Shown piece by piece: positions 8,530 to 16,819 of a DNA stretch of 40,100 nucleotides; position 1 is the first letter of the stretch, and the number at the start of each line of letters is the position of its first letter. Origin of the DNA: Chloroflexota bacterium (GTDB lineage: Bacteria > Chloroflexota > Anaerolineae > Anaerolineales > UBA4823); the NCBI GenBank assembly GCA_023395675.1, contig JAEWYL010000198.1:1-40100 (forward strand), written 5' to 3'. The position numbers and the translations under genes are program-made. Below the pieces are notes generated by a model. The model ran no database searches. It was not told the origin of the DNA and saw only the letters and a program-made list of their open reading frames with translations.

Positions 8530-9655
8530 CGGCGAGCAGCTCCCGGTACAGGCCCAGCACCCGCTTCTCCATTTCGGCCCAACTGTAGGTGCTCTCGTAC
8601 ACCCGGCGGGCGTTCTCGCCCAGACTGCGGCGCAGGCCGGGGTCCGCCTCCAGGCGCGCCAGGGCGGCCTCCAGGGCCTGCACCTCGCCGTACGGCACCA
8701 CCAGCCCGCAGTTCGCGGCGGTGATCAGGCGGTCCATATGGGTGTCTCGCGCCACGATCACCGGCTTTCCCAGCATCATGGCCTCGAAAACCTTGTTGGG
8801 GCTGGCGTAGCGGTGGTTGGGGATGGCGGGATCATAGGTGGCGAAGAGCGCGTCCGCCGCCAGGCTGAGCTGCAGGGCCTGGCGGTAGGGGATGCGCCCG
8901 TGCCAGGTCACGTTGGGCATGGCCGCGATGCGCTCGCGGATCAGGGCTTCGTCCCCGCCGAAGCCCGCCAGGTCGAGCCGCCAGGTGGGGCGGCGCTCCA
9001 GCACCTGCAGCAGCTCGAAAATGCCCCGCTCCACCTGCAGCAGCCCGACGTAGCACAGGCGCAGGCCCGTATCCCCGGCCTCTGGCGGCGCTTCCAGCCC
9101 GGCGCGCAGGTCCTCCGGGCTGTTGTACACCACCGTGCAGCGCCGCGGCGCCGAGCCCCGGATCTGCTCCCGGCGCGAGTCGTCCGCCAGGATGAGGGCA
9201 TCGGCCCGGTCGATGGCCCCCAGGTCGGCGCGGCGGATGGCGCGCACCAGCGGCCGGGGGGTGGCGCGCAGGTGGTCGGCGTAGAAATCGAAAATATCGT
9301 ACACCACCCGCTTGCCCCACAGCCGCTTCGCCAGCAGGGCCGGCAGGATGGTGTCGAAATCGCAGGCATGGATCACGTCGTAGGCGCGGCGGTTGCGCCG
9401 CAGCCAGCCCCACAGCCCCCACTGCCAGCGCAGCAGGTTGGGGAGGTTCGCCAGCCCGCGGCCGAACTCGGCCCGGATGGGCAGGCGCTCGATCTGCAGG
9501 CCGTTCTCCAGGGCGCGCGCGGGCAGGCTGGCGCTGCGGTCCCAGCCGAGCAGGTGGACCGTGTAGCCCGCCCCGAGCAGGGCCCGGGCGATCTTTTCAA
9601 CCCGGGGATCGGGGGCCAGGGGATTCGAACGGCAGATGAGAATGCGGGCGCTCAC
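8522..9655 (-). CDS. GT4-like glycosyltransferase
   Basis: This 377-aa GT-B fold enzyme begins ILICRSNPLAPDPRVEKIA, the typical start of GT4 enzymes. A middle stretch reads HACDFDTILPALLAKR, and the C-terminal donor-site region includes YASPNKVFEAMMLGKPVIVA. The GTG start at 9655 overlaps the wzt stop as GTGA. It belongs to the tight wzm-wzt-GT-GT-wecA series and presumably builds the exported glycan. Donor and linkage are unknown. Confidence 0.83.
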   Translation of the reverse strand: MSARILICRSNPLAPDPRVEKIARALLGAGYTVHLLGWDRSASLPARALENGLQIERLPIRAEFGRGLANLPNLLRWQWGLWGWLRRNRRAYDVIHACDFDTILPALLAKRLWGKRVVYDIFDFYADHLRATPRPLVRAIRRADLGAIDRADALILADDSRREQIRGSAPRRCTVVYNSPEDLRAGLEAPPEAGDTGLRLCYVGLLQVERGIFELLQVLERRPTWRLDLAGFGGDEALIRERIAAMPNVTWHGRIPYRQALQLSLAADALFATYDPAIPNHRYASPNKVFEAMMLGKPVIVARDTHMDRLITAANCGLVVPYGEVQALEAALARLEADPGLRRSLGENARRVYESTYSWAEMEKRVLGLYRELLADG

Positions 9656-11220
9656 GTTCCGGGCAGGGCCTCATCCGGGTGGGGCTGCGGGCGGGCGGCC
9701 GGCGGGTCCCCGGCGGCCAGGGCGGCGATCTCCTCCGGGGCCAGGGCGCGCGGGTACAGGCGTACGTCCGCCAGCTCCACCCCTTCCGGGACCGCCAGCA
9801 GGGTGGGCGGGACGTTCACGGCCACCGAGCCGTCCTCCTGCTGCACCAGCTCCCCGCTCCAGGCGGAGGGGCGCATCCCCAGGGCGAGCTGGGCCGGCAG
9901 GGCGCTCCCGTCGTCGTAGCGCCGGTCATAGCGCCGCTCGCCCGCCAGCCCGGCGCCGGTGTACAGGCGCAGCAGGCCGCGCGGGTAGCCCTCCCAGGTG
10001 GCGGTCACCCGCCGCCATTCGTTTTCGGGCAGGCAGGGCGCGGAGTCCTCCCCGGGCTCTCCCGAGGCGCAGAGCGGCGCGGTCACCTCGGGGAAGGTGG
10101 AGCGCCCGCTGGAGGGGTCGAAGGCCTTGCGGTTGCCGCCGGCGCGGGCTGCCAGCCAGCGGGCCGCGCCCCCGATCTCCCGGTCAATATAGAGCACGTA
10201 GCGGCTATCGTCGCTGTGGAACAGGGCGCACATCTCGCGCGGCTCTCCCGGCGACACTTTGAGCCACAGGGAGAGGCTCCCGGCCTCCACATTCATGATC
10301 CCCCGGGCCGAGTACACCTGCCCCAGCTCGGGCAGGGCGGCGTAATCCCCCGCCCCGGCCTCCCGGGCGGAGAGCAGGGGGACGGCAGCCGGCTGGCGCG
10401 CCGGGGCAGGCCCGAGCGGGTTCTGGCGCGCCGGGTCGGGGGGCATGTACCGGTCGATCACCTCCGGCGCGGGGCCGAGCGCCCGGGCCTGGCCCGTGTC
10501 CAGCCACAGCACCCGGTCGCAGAAGCTCTCCACCGTGGCCAGGGAGTGGGAGACGAAAACGATGGTCGTCCCCTGGCTCTGGAAGCTGAACATGCGCTCC
10601 AGGCATTTCTCCTGGAAGCGGGTATCGCCCACCGAGAGCACCTCGTCCACCAGCAGGATGTCCGGGCGCACCGAGGTGGCCACGCTGAACCCCAGGCGGG
10701 CCACCATGCCGGTGGAATAGGTGCGCAGGGGGGCGTTGATGAAGTCGTGGATCTCGGCGAAGTCCACGATGGAGTCGAAGAGGCTCTCGCTCTCGCGGCG
10801 GGTGAGGCCGAGCAGGGCCAGGTTCAGGAAGACGTTCTCCCGCCCGGTCAGCTCGGGGTGGAAGCCGCCGCCCAGCTCGAGCAGGGGCGCGATGCGGCCG
10901 CGCATCACCACCCGGCCCGTAGTCGGGTGCAGCACCCGGGCCATCACCTTGAGCATGGTGCTCTTCCCGGCCCCGTTGCGGCCGATCACGCCCAGCACCT
11001 CGCCCCGGCGCAGGCTGAAGCTGACCCCCCGCAGAGCCCAGAACTCCTGGTACGACAGGCGGCGCTGCAGCCAGCGGATGGCGTACTCTTTCAGCCCGGA
11101 GACGCGCTCGTGCGGCAGGCGGTAGCGCACCGAGACGTTTTCGAACAGGATGGCGGGCTCTTCCGTCCCGCTTTCCGGCTGCGGCCGGGCCGGGAGGTCA
11201 GATGCGGTAGGCATATTCAT
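9652..11220 (-). CDS. wzt: Wzt-like ABC-exporter ATPase with C-terminal LamG-like domain
   Basis: The 522-aa protein has an ABC ATPase in residues 23-260: Walker A GRNGAGKST (80-88), signature YSTGM (168-172), Walker B ILLVDE (188-193) and the H-loop SHS (224-226). The family-typical LLELGGGFHPELTGRENV (113-130) marks it as a Wzt/TagH polysaccharide exporter. After a Pro/Ala linker (about 260-295), the C-terminal 210 residues look like a concanavalin/LamG beta-sandwich: SLSLWLKVS (315-323), EWRRVTATWEG (401-411) and LADVRLYPRALAPEEIAAL (483-501). This replaces the usual Wzt C-terminal jelly-roll that recognises the glycan end. It overlaps wzm by 23 bases and is coupled to the next GT by GTGA. 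A glycan-recognition role for the LamG part is inferred. Confidence 0.85.
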   Translation of the reverse strand: MNMPTASDLPARPQPESGTEEPAILFENVSVRYRLPHERVSGLKEYAIRWLQRRLSYQEFWALRGVSFSLRRGEVLGVIGRNGAGKSTMLKVMARVLHPTTGRVVMRGRIAPLLELGGGFHPELTGRENVFLNLALLGLTRRESESLFDSIVDFAEIHDFINAPLRTYSTGMVARLGFSVATSVRPDILLVDEVLSVGDTRFQEKCLERMFSFQSQGTTIVFVSHSLATVESFCDRVLWLDTGQARALGPAPEVIDRYMPPDPARQNPLGPAPARQPAAVPLLSAREAGAGDYAALPELGQVYSARGIMNVEAGSLSLWLKVSPGEPREMCALFHSDDSRYVLYIDREIGGAARWLAARAGGNRKAFDPSSGRSTFPEVTAPLCASGEPGEDSAPCLPENEWRRVTATWEGYPRGLLRLYTGAGLAGERRYDRRYDDGSALPAQLALGMRPSAWSGELVQQEDGSVAVNVPPTLLAVPEGVELADVRLYPRALAPEEIAALAAGDPPAARPQPHPDEALPGT

Positions 11221-12073
11221 TGATCCTGGCGGTGAAGACGTAGCCGCCCAGGGCCAGGGCCCCCAGGGCGCAGCCGCCGGCGATCAGCCAGGTCTCCAGA
11301 GCGGGCAGGCTGCCCGCCAGCAGCGGCTGGCGGAAGAGCTCCACCATATGATACAGGGGGTTGAGCTTGAGCAGCGGCTGCCAGGCTTCGGGCACGGTCT
11401 CAAGCGGGTAGATGATGGGGGTGGCGTACATCCAGATTGTCAGGGCCACCTCGTAGACCGGGAGCATATCCGCAAAGTACACCGCGGCGGTGGACAGGAG
11501 CAGCCCCAGCCCCAGGGTGAACAGAGCCAGCAGCAGCACGGAGAGCGGCAGCACCAGGGCGGCGGGCCGCAGCGGCACCCCCAGCAGCAGGGTGATCACG
11601 AGCAGGGGGAGCATGGCGATGCCCAGGTCCGCCAGCCCGGTCAGCATCGAGGCGACCGGGAAGACCGACTTGGGCACGTAAATGCGGGAGAGGAGCTGCC
11701 CGCTCCAGAGCATCTCGCCCATGGCCCCGCTGGTGGCGCTGGAGAAGAAGCGCCACACCGTCAGGCCGGAGAGCACGTACACCGAGTAGGGGTAGCTCTG
11801 TTCGGCGGAGAAGCGCACGATCTGGGAGAAAACCACGGTCAGCACCAGCATGGTCAGCAGGGGGTTGAGCATGGTCCAGACCACGCCCAGCACCGAACGC
11901 TTGTAGCGCGTTTTGATCGCCCGGGCCACGAACTGCATCACCAACTCCCGGTAGCGGTACAGGGCTTGCAGCTCCTCGACCAGGGGGTGCGGGCGGCGGG
12001 CGGTGTCGTAAATTTCTGCCTCCCGGGTTTCGGGGGCCGCTCTCTGGGGCAGGCTTTTTCCAAAAATGCTCAT
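11198..12073 (-). CDS. wzm: Wzm/TagG-like ABC-2 polysaccharide export permease
   Basis: This 291-aa ABC-2 permease has six predicted membrane helices. A cytoplasmic amphipathic region precedes the first helix and carries the conserved KTRYKRSVLGVVWTMLNPL stretch. With Wzt it would export undecaprenyl-pyrophosphate-linked glycan across the membrane. Its ATG lies three bases after the DMT transporter stop and has no good ribosome binding site. Its expression may therefore depend on reinitiation after that gene, or the true transcript may begin elsewhere. The 3' end overlaps wzt by 23 bases, which fits co-translation of the two subunits. Confidence 0.9.
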   Translation of the reverse strand: MSIFGKSLPQRAAPETREAEIYDTARRPHPLVEELQALYRYRELVMQFVARAIKTRYKRSVLGVVWTMLNPLLTMLVLTVVFSQIVRFSAEQSYPYSVYVLSGLTVWRFFSSATSGAMGEMLWSGQLLSRIYVPKSVFPVASMLTGLADLGIAMLPLLVITLLLGVPLRPAALVLPLSVLLLALFTLGLGLLLSTAAVYFADMLPVYEVALTIWMYATPIIYPLETVPEAWQPLLKLNPLYHMVELFRQPLLAGSLPALETWLIAGGCALGALALGGYVFTARINEYAYRI

Positions 12074-12076
12074 AAG

Positions 12077-12514
12077 TTATTTTAGAACCAGATAGCCGCC
12101 GGCCATCAATAAAAGGATCCCCAGGACCCGGGACAGCTCGACGGGCCGCGGCGTAACGCCCAACCAGCCGAACGTGTCCAGCAGCACGCCGGTCAGGAGC
12201 TGCCCGATGATAATCAGCATCAACATGGCGGTTGCGCCCAGCCGGGGCAGGGTAACATTGATCGTCTGGTACAAGACAAGGCCAAAAAAGCCCGCTCCCA
12301 GCATATACCAGGGCAAACTGGCCCAGTTTTGAATTTTTTCACCTCCCCGGAAAACCAGTAAAATTAAGGAGAGGATCAGTCCACTCAGATGGACAATCAC
12401 ACTGCTGGCGGTCCCGCCAATTCTCTGTCCCATCGCCCCGGCAATGGGCGACTGCAGCCCCACCGCAACACCGCCAATTAATCCGATGATCAGAACCAGC
12501 ACGGGTTCGAGCAT
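12077..12514 (-). CDS. DMT-superfamily transporter, DUF606/YdcZ-like
   Basis: This 145-aa, almost wholly hydrophobic protein has four to five predicted helices. It contains GLQSPIAGAMGQRIG near the N-terminus and GQLLTGVLLDTFGWLG near residues 104-119, both typical of the YdcZ/DUF606 half-size DMT transporters. The start is firm: AGGAGG (12522-12527, read on the minus strand) is seven bases from the ATG. Base composition is clearly lower in GC than the flanking genes, suggesting separate acquisition. It sits immediately before wzm in the same direction, yet no known role ties this family to glycan export. Such proteins are usually annotated as small-molecule exporters. Confidence 0.8.
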   Translation of the reverse strand: MLEPVLVLIIGLIGGVAVGLQSPIAGAMGQRIGGTASSVIVHLSGLILSLILLVFRGGEKIQNWASLPWYMLGAGFFGLVLYQTINVTLPRLGATAMLMLIIIGQLLTGVLLDTFGWLGVTPRPVELSRVLGILLLMAGGYLVLK

Positions 12515-12647
12515 AGCTTAGCCTCCTGAGGCTGGAGCACGCCCCGATCCACCTGCGCCCTTGAAAATACAGCGGGTGAGGAAGGATACACGGGCCAGAA
12601 GTGTTGGATTAGCTGTTCGAGGGCGCTGTGGTTCGCCTGGATTTCAT

Positions 12648-14543
12648 ATGGTATCACAGAATGAAATGGAACGTGCGGGCCCGGCCAGCCTGCCGAAGAC
12701 CGCCCTGCTAACCGGCGCGGCGCTGGTCAGCTTTTACGCTGCCCTGGTCATGGTCTCGACCGGGCTGTTCTTTGCCGGGGGCTCCATGGCGCAGCCCGGC
12801 GCGCTGCTCCTGCTGCTGCCGCCTGCCGCCTGCGCGGCCGCTTACCTGCTCCTGGGCCATTTCTCCCTGCGCCTGAGCCGGACCTGGCTGGCGGCGGGGC
12901 TGCTCGCCCTGCTGCTGGTCTTCGCCGCTTCCACCCTGCTCTCCACCTACCTGCTGGATATCTCCTGGGACGGGCGCGATTACCACCAGAAAGCCATCTA
13001 CCGCCTGGCGCAGGGCTGGAACCCCCTGCAAACCACGCTGGAGCCGCAGCAGGTGTATTACAACGTGTGGCTGAACCATTACCCCAAGGGGGCCTGGATC
13101 GGGGCGGCCTGGTTCTACCGCCTGACGGGGGAGATCGAGAGCGGGAAAGCGCTGAACCTGATCGCCATCGCGGCCGTGTTCTGCCTGGCGCTGGCCTATT
13201 TCCTGGAGCTGGGGCGCTGGCGCACCTGGGAGAGCGCCCTGCTCGCCCTGCTCCTGGCAGGCAACCCGGTGGCCCTGACCCAGGCTTTCAATTTCTACCT
13301 GGACGGGCAGGTCAGCTCTTTCTTCCTCATCACCGGCCTGCTGCTCCTGCTCTGCCTGCGGCAGGCCAGGCTGGGCCGGGCGGGTGCGACCGCCCTGGTC
13401 GCCCTGGCGGCCTCCCTGGTGGTGGGCCTGAACCTGAAGTTCACCGCCGCCGCCTACCTGGGGATCGCCTGCCTGCTCCTGCTCCTGCCCGGCCTGGTGC
13501 GGCGGGGCAGCCTGCGCCGGCAGGTCCCCATCTGGGCCGCCCTGGTCATCGGGGGCCTGCTCGGCGGCCTCTTCGCCGGGTACAACCCCTACCTCACCAA
13601 CTGGACCCGCTACGGGCACCCGTTTTACCCCACCTTCGGCGAAAACGATTACAACCTGGCCTACGTGATCAGCAACCAGATGCCCGAGCGTTTCATGCAG
13701 CAGAGCGCGCTGCGCAAGCTGCTGGTCTCGGTGTTCTCCAGCTCGCAGAACGACCACCAGCGGCTCGCCGGGCCGTTCAAGCCGCCTTTCCGGGTCTCGC
13801 TGGCCGAGGTCAGGATCTTCCGGGCGGCGGACGTGCGCATCGGGGGCTGGGGACCCCTGTTCGGGACCCTGCTGCTGCTGGTCCTGCCGGGGCTGTTCCT
13901 GGTCTACCGGGAGCGGTCGCGCCCGGCGCAGGCCTCCCTGGCCCTGCTGGCCGTCGTCTCCGCCACCCTGCTGCCGAATCCGGAAGCCTGGTGGGCGCGC
14001 TACGCGCCCCAGCTCTGGCTGGGGGCGGCCGTCCCGCTGGCGGCCCTGCTGGCCTGCCGGGGCAGGGCGGCCCGGCTTTACGCCTGGCTGTGCCTGGCCC
14101 TGGCGCTGGCGAATCTGGCGCTGGTGGGGGCGGGGGCCTGGGGCGCGAGCCTGCGCGAGAGCGTGCGTATCCGCGCACGGCTGGAGACCCTGGCGCGGCA
14201 GGGCGCGGAGGTTCTGGTCTTCTACGGGCCGCTCGACGCGGTAGAACACCGGCTGCGCAGCTACGGGATCCCGTTTCAGGTAGTGGGAGCGGCGGAAGCG
14301 CTGCCCTGCCCCGAGGAGCTGGAGCCCGGGGTGCTGGTCTCGCTCAGGCGTTGTGCTCCAGCGCCTGCAGGAGCTGGCGGGCGCGCGCTTCCCAGGTATT
14401 CTCCTGCGCCACCGAGCGCAGCAGTTGGATATGGTCCGGATCGTCCTGCAGGCGCAGCGCCTCGTCCAGTTTCGCGGCGAAATCCTGCGCGTCCGAGGCC
14501 ACCAGCACGCCCGGGTACTGCCGGCTCTCGTCCATGGCGGTGA
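12648..14543 (+). CDS. Polytopic membrane GT-C-like protein, 3' end overlapping antisense gene
   Basis: This 631-aa protein has roughly a dozen hydrophobic segments, and the conserved-looking loop SWDGRDYHQKAIYRLAQGWNP lies after the second or third. This resembles polyprenyl-phosphate-dependent GT-C enzymes (GT39/ArnT-like), though the Asp-Glu/Asp-Asp motif is not exact. I chose the ATG at 12648; the open frame begins at a TTG at 12561 without a ribosome binding site. It is the only plus-strand gene in the central locus. From about 14345 the frame becomes a Pro/Ala/Arg-rich shadow of the antisense GT gene. The last ~66 residues are therefore probably not native, and the original stop may have been lost in a rearrangement. 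Confidence 0.7.
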   Translation: MVSQNEMERAGPASLPKTALLTGAALVSFYAALVMVSTGLFFAGGSMAQPGALLLLLPPAACAAAYLLLGHFSLRLSRTWLAAGLLALLLVFAASTLLSTYLLDISWDGRDYHQKAIYRLAQGWNPLQTTLEPQQVYYNVWLNHYPKGAWIGAAWFYRLTGEIESGKALNLIAIAAVFCLALAYFLELGRWRTWESALLALLLAGNPVALTQAFNFYLDGQVSSFFLITGLLLLLCLRQARLGRAGATALVALAASLVVGLNLKFTAAAYLGIACLLLLLPGLVRRGSLRRQVPIWAALVIGGLLGGLFAGYNPYLTNWTRYGHPFYPTFGENDYNLAYVISNQMPERFMQQSALRKLLVSVFSSSQNDHQRLAGPFKPPFRVSLAEVRIFRAADVRIGGWGPLFGTLLLLVLPGLFLVYRERSRPAQASLALLAVVSATLLPNPEAWWARYAPQLWLGAAVPLAALLACRGRAARLYAWLCLALALANLALVGAGAWGASLRESVRIRARLETLARQGAEVLVFYGPLDAVEHRLRSYGIPFQVVGAAEALPCPEELEPGVLVSLRRCAPAPAGAGGRALPRYSPAPPSAAVGYGPDRPAGAAPRPVSRRNPARPRPPARPGTAGSRPWR

Positions 14544-15621
14544 TCACCACCGGTTTCCCCGCCGCCATGTACTCGAACAATTTCAGGGGCGAGGTGGCGT
14601 GGGTGATGCGGTTGAGCTGGAAGGGGATGGTGGCGACCGAGAAGCAGCGCAGGTAGGCGGGCAGCGCGGCGTAGGCCTTCACCCCCAGCCAGTGGACGTT
14701 GGGCCGGTTGACCAGCTCCGGGGAGAGGGTGCGGTCGTAGTCCGGGCCGATCAGCACGAAGGACAGGTCGGGCCTCAGCCCGGCGACCTGAGCCAGCAGG
14801 GGGTAATCGAACCAGCGCGCCAGGGCCCCGTAATAGCCGATGATGGGTTTCCCCTCGTGCAGGATGGGCAGCAGGTCGGGGGGCGGGGGCGCGCCGGCCT
14901 GCGTTTCCCCTGCGAAATGGTCGTAATCCACCCCGTTGGGGCAGAGCAGGGCGTCCTCCCGCACGGCGGACACCTCGCGGTACAGGTGCCGGGCGGTGGC
15001 GGAGACCACGGCCGCGCTGCGTACCAGCCGGGCGTGGTCCTTGCGCATCTGGGCGTGGTCGCCCCAGAAGGTCTCGATCTCGTCCACGTAATCGTAGATC
15101 ACCCGGGGAGACTGGAAAGCCCCCTCGAACTTGCGGTTCCAGGTGAGCAGGTAAATCGCCGGGCTCTGCATGCGCCAGAAGGTCTCCACCGGCACGCTGC
15201 AGAGGAAGAGGCCCTCCTCCAGGGCCTGAAACGCCGGCGCGCCCCGGTCCGGTTTCGGCTGCAGGTAGAAGACCGCCGCCCCGGCCCGCGCCAGGGCGAT
15301 GGCGAGCTGCTGCGGGCGCTGGAAGAGCTGGGTGTGCCAGTCCAGGCTGGGCGGGAAGACGATCACCGGGCGCGAGGCCGGCAGGCGCCTCAGGACGGCC
15401 TCCAGCTCCTCCCGGTAGGGCGCGGCGCGGCGGGCGCGCGCCCCCCAGGCGGCCCGGCGCAGGGGGTCCAGAATGAAGGGGGGCAGCAGGCGGCGGGCGA
15501 GCCCGGAGGGGCCCAGCTCGCGCAGGCGCGCGTACAGCCCTCCGGCGCGGCGCAGCCAGGCGGGGCGGCTTCGCCGGGCTTCCGGCGGGTTAGGTTGTTT
15601 TGGGTCTGCCTGTGGGGGCAT
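14344..15621 (-). CDS. TuaH-like GT-B glycosyltransferase
   Basis: This 425-aa protein carries the hallmark DWHTQLFQRPQQLAIALA near the N-terminal beta-strand, as in TuaH-like GTs of teichuronic-acid clusters. A C-terminal GT4-type half contains KLFEYMAAGKPVVITA. A basic N-terminal stretch of about 60 residues (RRAGGLYARLRELG) may be membrane-associated. I chose the ATG at 15621 over the open-frame start at 15690, but both lack a strong ribosome binding site. The stop at 14344 looks natural (QALEHNA); it is the convergent plus-strand gene that runs into it. Donor unknown. Confidence 0.8.
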   Translation of the reverse strand: MPPQADPKQPNPPEARRSRPAWLRRAGGLYARLRELGPSGLARRLLPPFILDPLRRAAWGARARRAAPYREELEAVLRRLPASRPVIVFPPSLDWHTQLFQRPQQLAIALARAGAAVFYLQPKPDRGAPAFQALEEGLFLCSVPVETFWRMQSPAIYLLTWNRKFEGAFQSPRVIYDYVDEIETFWGDHAQMRKDHARLVRSAAVVSATARHLYREVSAVREDALLCPNGVDYDHFAGETQAGAPPPPDLLPILHEGKPIIGYYGALARWFDYPLLAQVAGLRPDLSFVLIGPDYDRTLSPELVNRPNVHWLGVKAYAALPAYLRCFSVATIPFQLNRITHATSPLKLFEYMAAGKPVVITAMDESRQYPGVLVASDAQDFAAKLDEALRLQDDPDHIQLLRSVAQENTWEARARQLLQALEHNA

Positions 15622-15724
15622 AGGATTGAGGGATCGTGAAAACGGGGAAATTGAAAGTGGCTGCCCGGGTCGTAGAACCGCCCCGGACAACCACGATTTT
15701 TGCCTGAAAGAGTTGAAGCGCGGC

Positions 15725-16819
15725 TTACTCGCCGGCCTGCATCAGTTCAACCGGTCCCAGGTAATCGAAGCCGGGCCCGGTGACCGCGTCCCGGTAGCCC
15801 GGGTAGCGGCGGTTGGGGGTGAAGAAGGCCAGGTCGCAGACGCTGTCGTCTTTGTTGAAGTACAGGATGCCGCGCAGGCCTTCCGTCTCCGCCAGCAGGG
15901 TGTAGTTATGGCGGAACCACTCGTTCTTGGCCTCGGCGTCCCGGCCCGAGCCGGTGGCGGAGGAGGTGGCGAACTGGGTCAGGAAGATGGGCGTCCCCGG
16001 GGCCATGGCCCGCATGCGCTCGATATAGGGCAGGGCGATGGTATCCACGTGGGCCCAGTCGGGTTTCTGGCCCGGGTAGGGGCAGTGCCCGTAATTGTAA
16101 GCGCTGAAGCCGACCGCATCCACCCACTGGTGGCCCGGGTAGTAATTCTCGAAGTCGTCCTCGGGCTTGCTCCAGCCGTTGGGGGCGAAGACCCAGCGCA
16201 CGGACTCGTCCGGCACCCCTTCCTGCGCGAACAGGTTGACCATGCGCATGAACGCGGCCTTGAAGTTCGCCGGGTCCAGCCCGTAGCTGGTCCACTCGCC
16301 GTTCATCTCGGGCAGGGGGGCGATATACACCAGCCGCCGCCCGCCCTCGGCGTAGGCCCGCACCGCGCTGGCCCAGTTGCGCAGGTGCCCGTCCGCCGAC
16401 CCGCGGGCGATGTCCCGGGCGGTGGCGGTGGTCATCAGGTTGATGAAGGGGGTGTAACCGCTCTCCCAGGGCACGATCATCTGCTTGTAGATGTTGTTGT
16501 ACGACTCGGTCAGGCCGATAAAGGTGGCGCTGATGGTCAGCTTCAGGCCGGACCAGTTGCTCAGCGCGTCCAGCTCGTTCTCCATGGTGGATTCCAGCCC
16601 CTGCCACCCCTGGGGGTAGACGCCGACCACCACCGGATCGCGGGGCGGGCGGTAACCGTTGAGGGCGTTGGGCAGGTAGAGCGTGCGCGTGCGCCTCTGG
16701 TCGGGCTGTTGGGGCTCGCCCTGCCGGGGCGGGGCGGCCTGGGCCGGGAGGAGCGGGCTGAAGGCCACGCACAGCAGCAGGGTGAGAAACAGGCTCTTTC
16801 GGAAAATAACGGTACGCAT
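15725..16819 (-). CDS. Secreted GH26-like protein, nucleophile position substituted
   Basis: This 364-aa protein has a Sec-type signal peptide (residues 1-28, ending PAQAA) and then a TIM-barrel of the GH26 mannanase/xylanase type. The acid/base motif is present as PEMNGEW (170-176, Glu171). RWVFAPN (209-214) and the YYPGHQWVDAVGFSAYN region also match the family. The second catalytic Glu, normally in a PIxxxEFG strand, is replaced: the strand reads TPIFLTQFATS (276-286), with Gln282. It is therefore probably inactive or altered as a retaining glycosidase. I chose the ATG at 16819 (MRTV); ATG 16831 is four codons upstream. Position in the cluster suggests binding, trimming or quality control of the exported glycan. 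Confidence 0.75.
   Translation of the reverse strand: MRTVIFRKSLFLTLLLCVAFSPLLPAQAAPPRQGEPQQPDQRRTRTLYLPNALNGYRPPRDPVVVGVYPQGWQGLESTMENELDALSNWSGLKLTISATFIGLTESYNNIYKQMIVPWESGYTPFINLMTTATARDIARGSADGHLRNWASAVRAYAEGGRRLVYIAPLPEMNGEWTSYGLDPANFKAAFMRMVNLFAQEGVPDESVRWVFAPNGWSKPEDDFENYYPGHQWVDAVGFSAYNYGHCPYPGQKPDWAHVDTIALPYIERMRAMAPGTPIFLTQFATSSATGSGRDAEAKNEWFRHNYTLLAETEGLRGILYFNKDDSVCDLAFFTPNRRYPGYRDAVTGPGFDYLGPVELMQAGE

Noticed and set aside
12561..12647. N-terminal 29 codons of the plus-strand GT-C frame from a TTG
   Set aside because: There is no ribosome binding site, the residues are charged and unlike a first helix, and an ATG lies at 12648. TTGAAA at 12561-12566 could equally be a -35, but the best -10 (GATACA) is poor.
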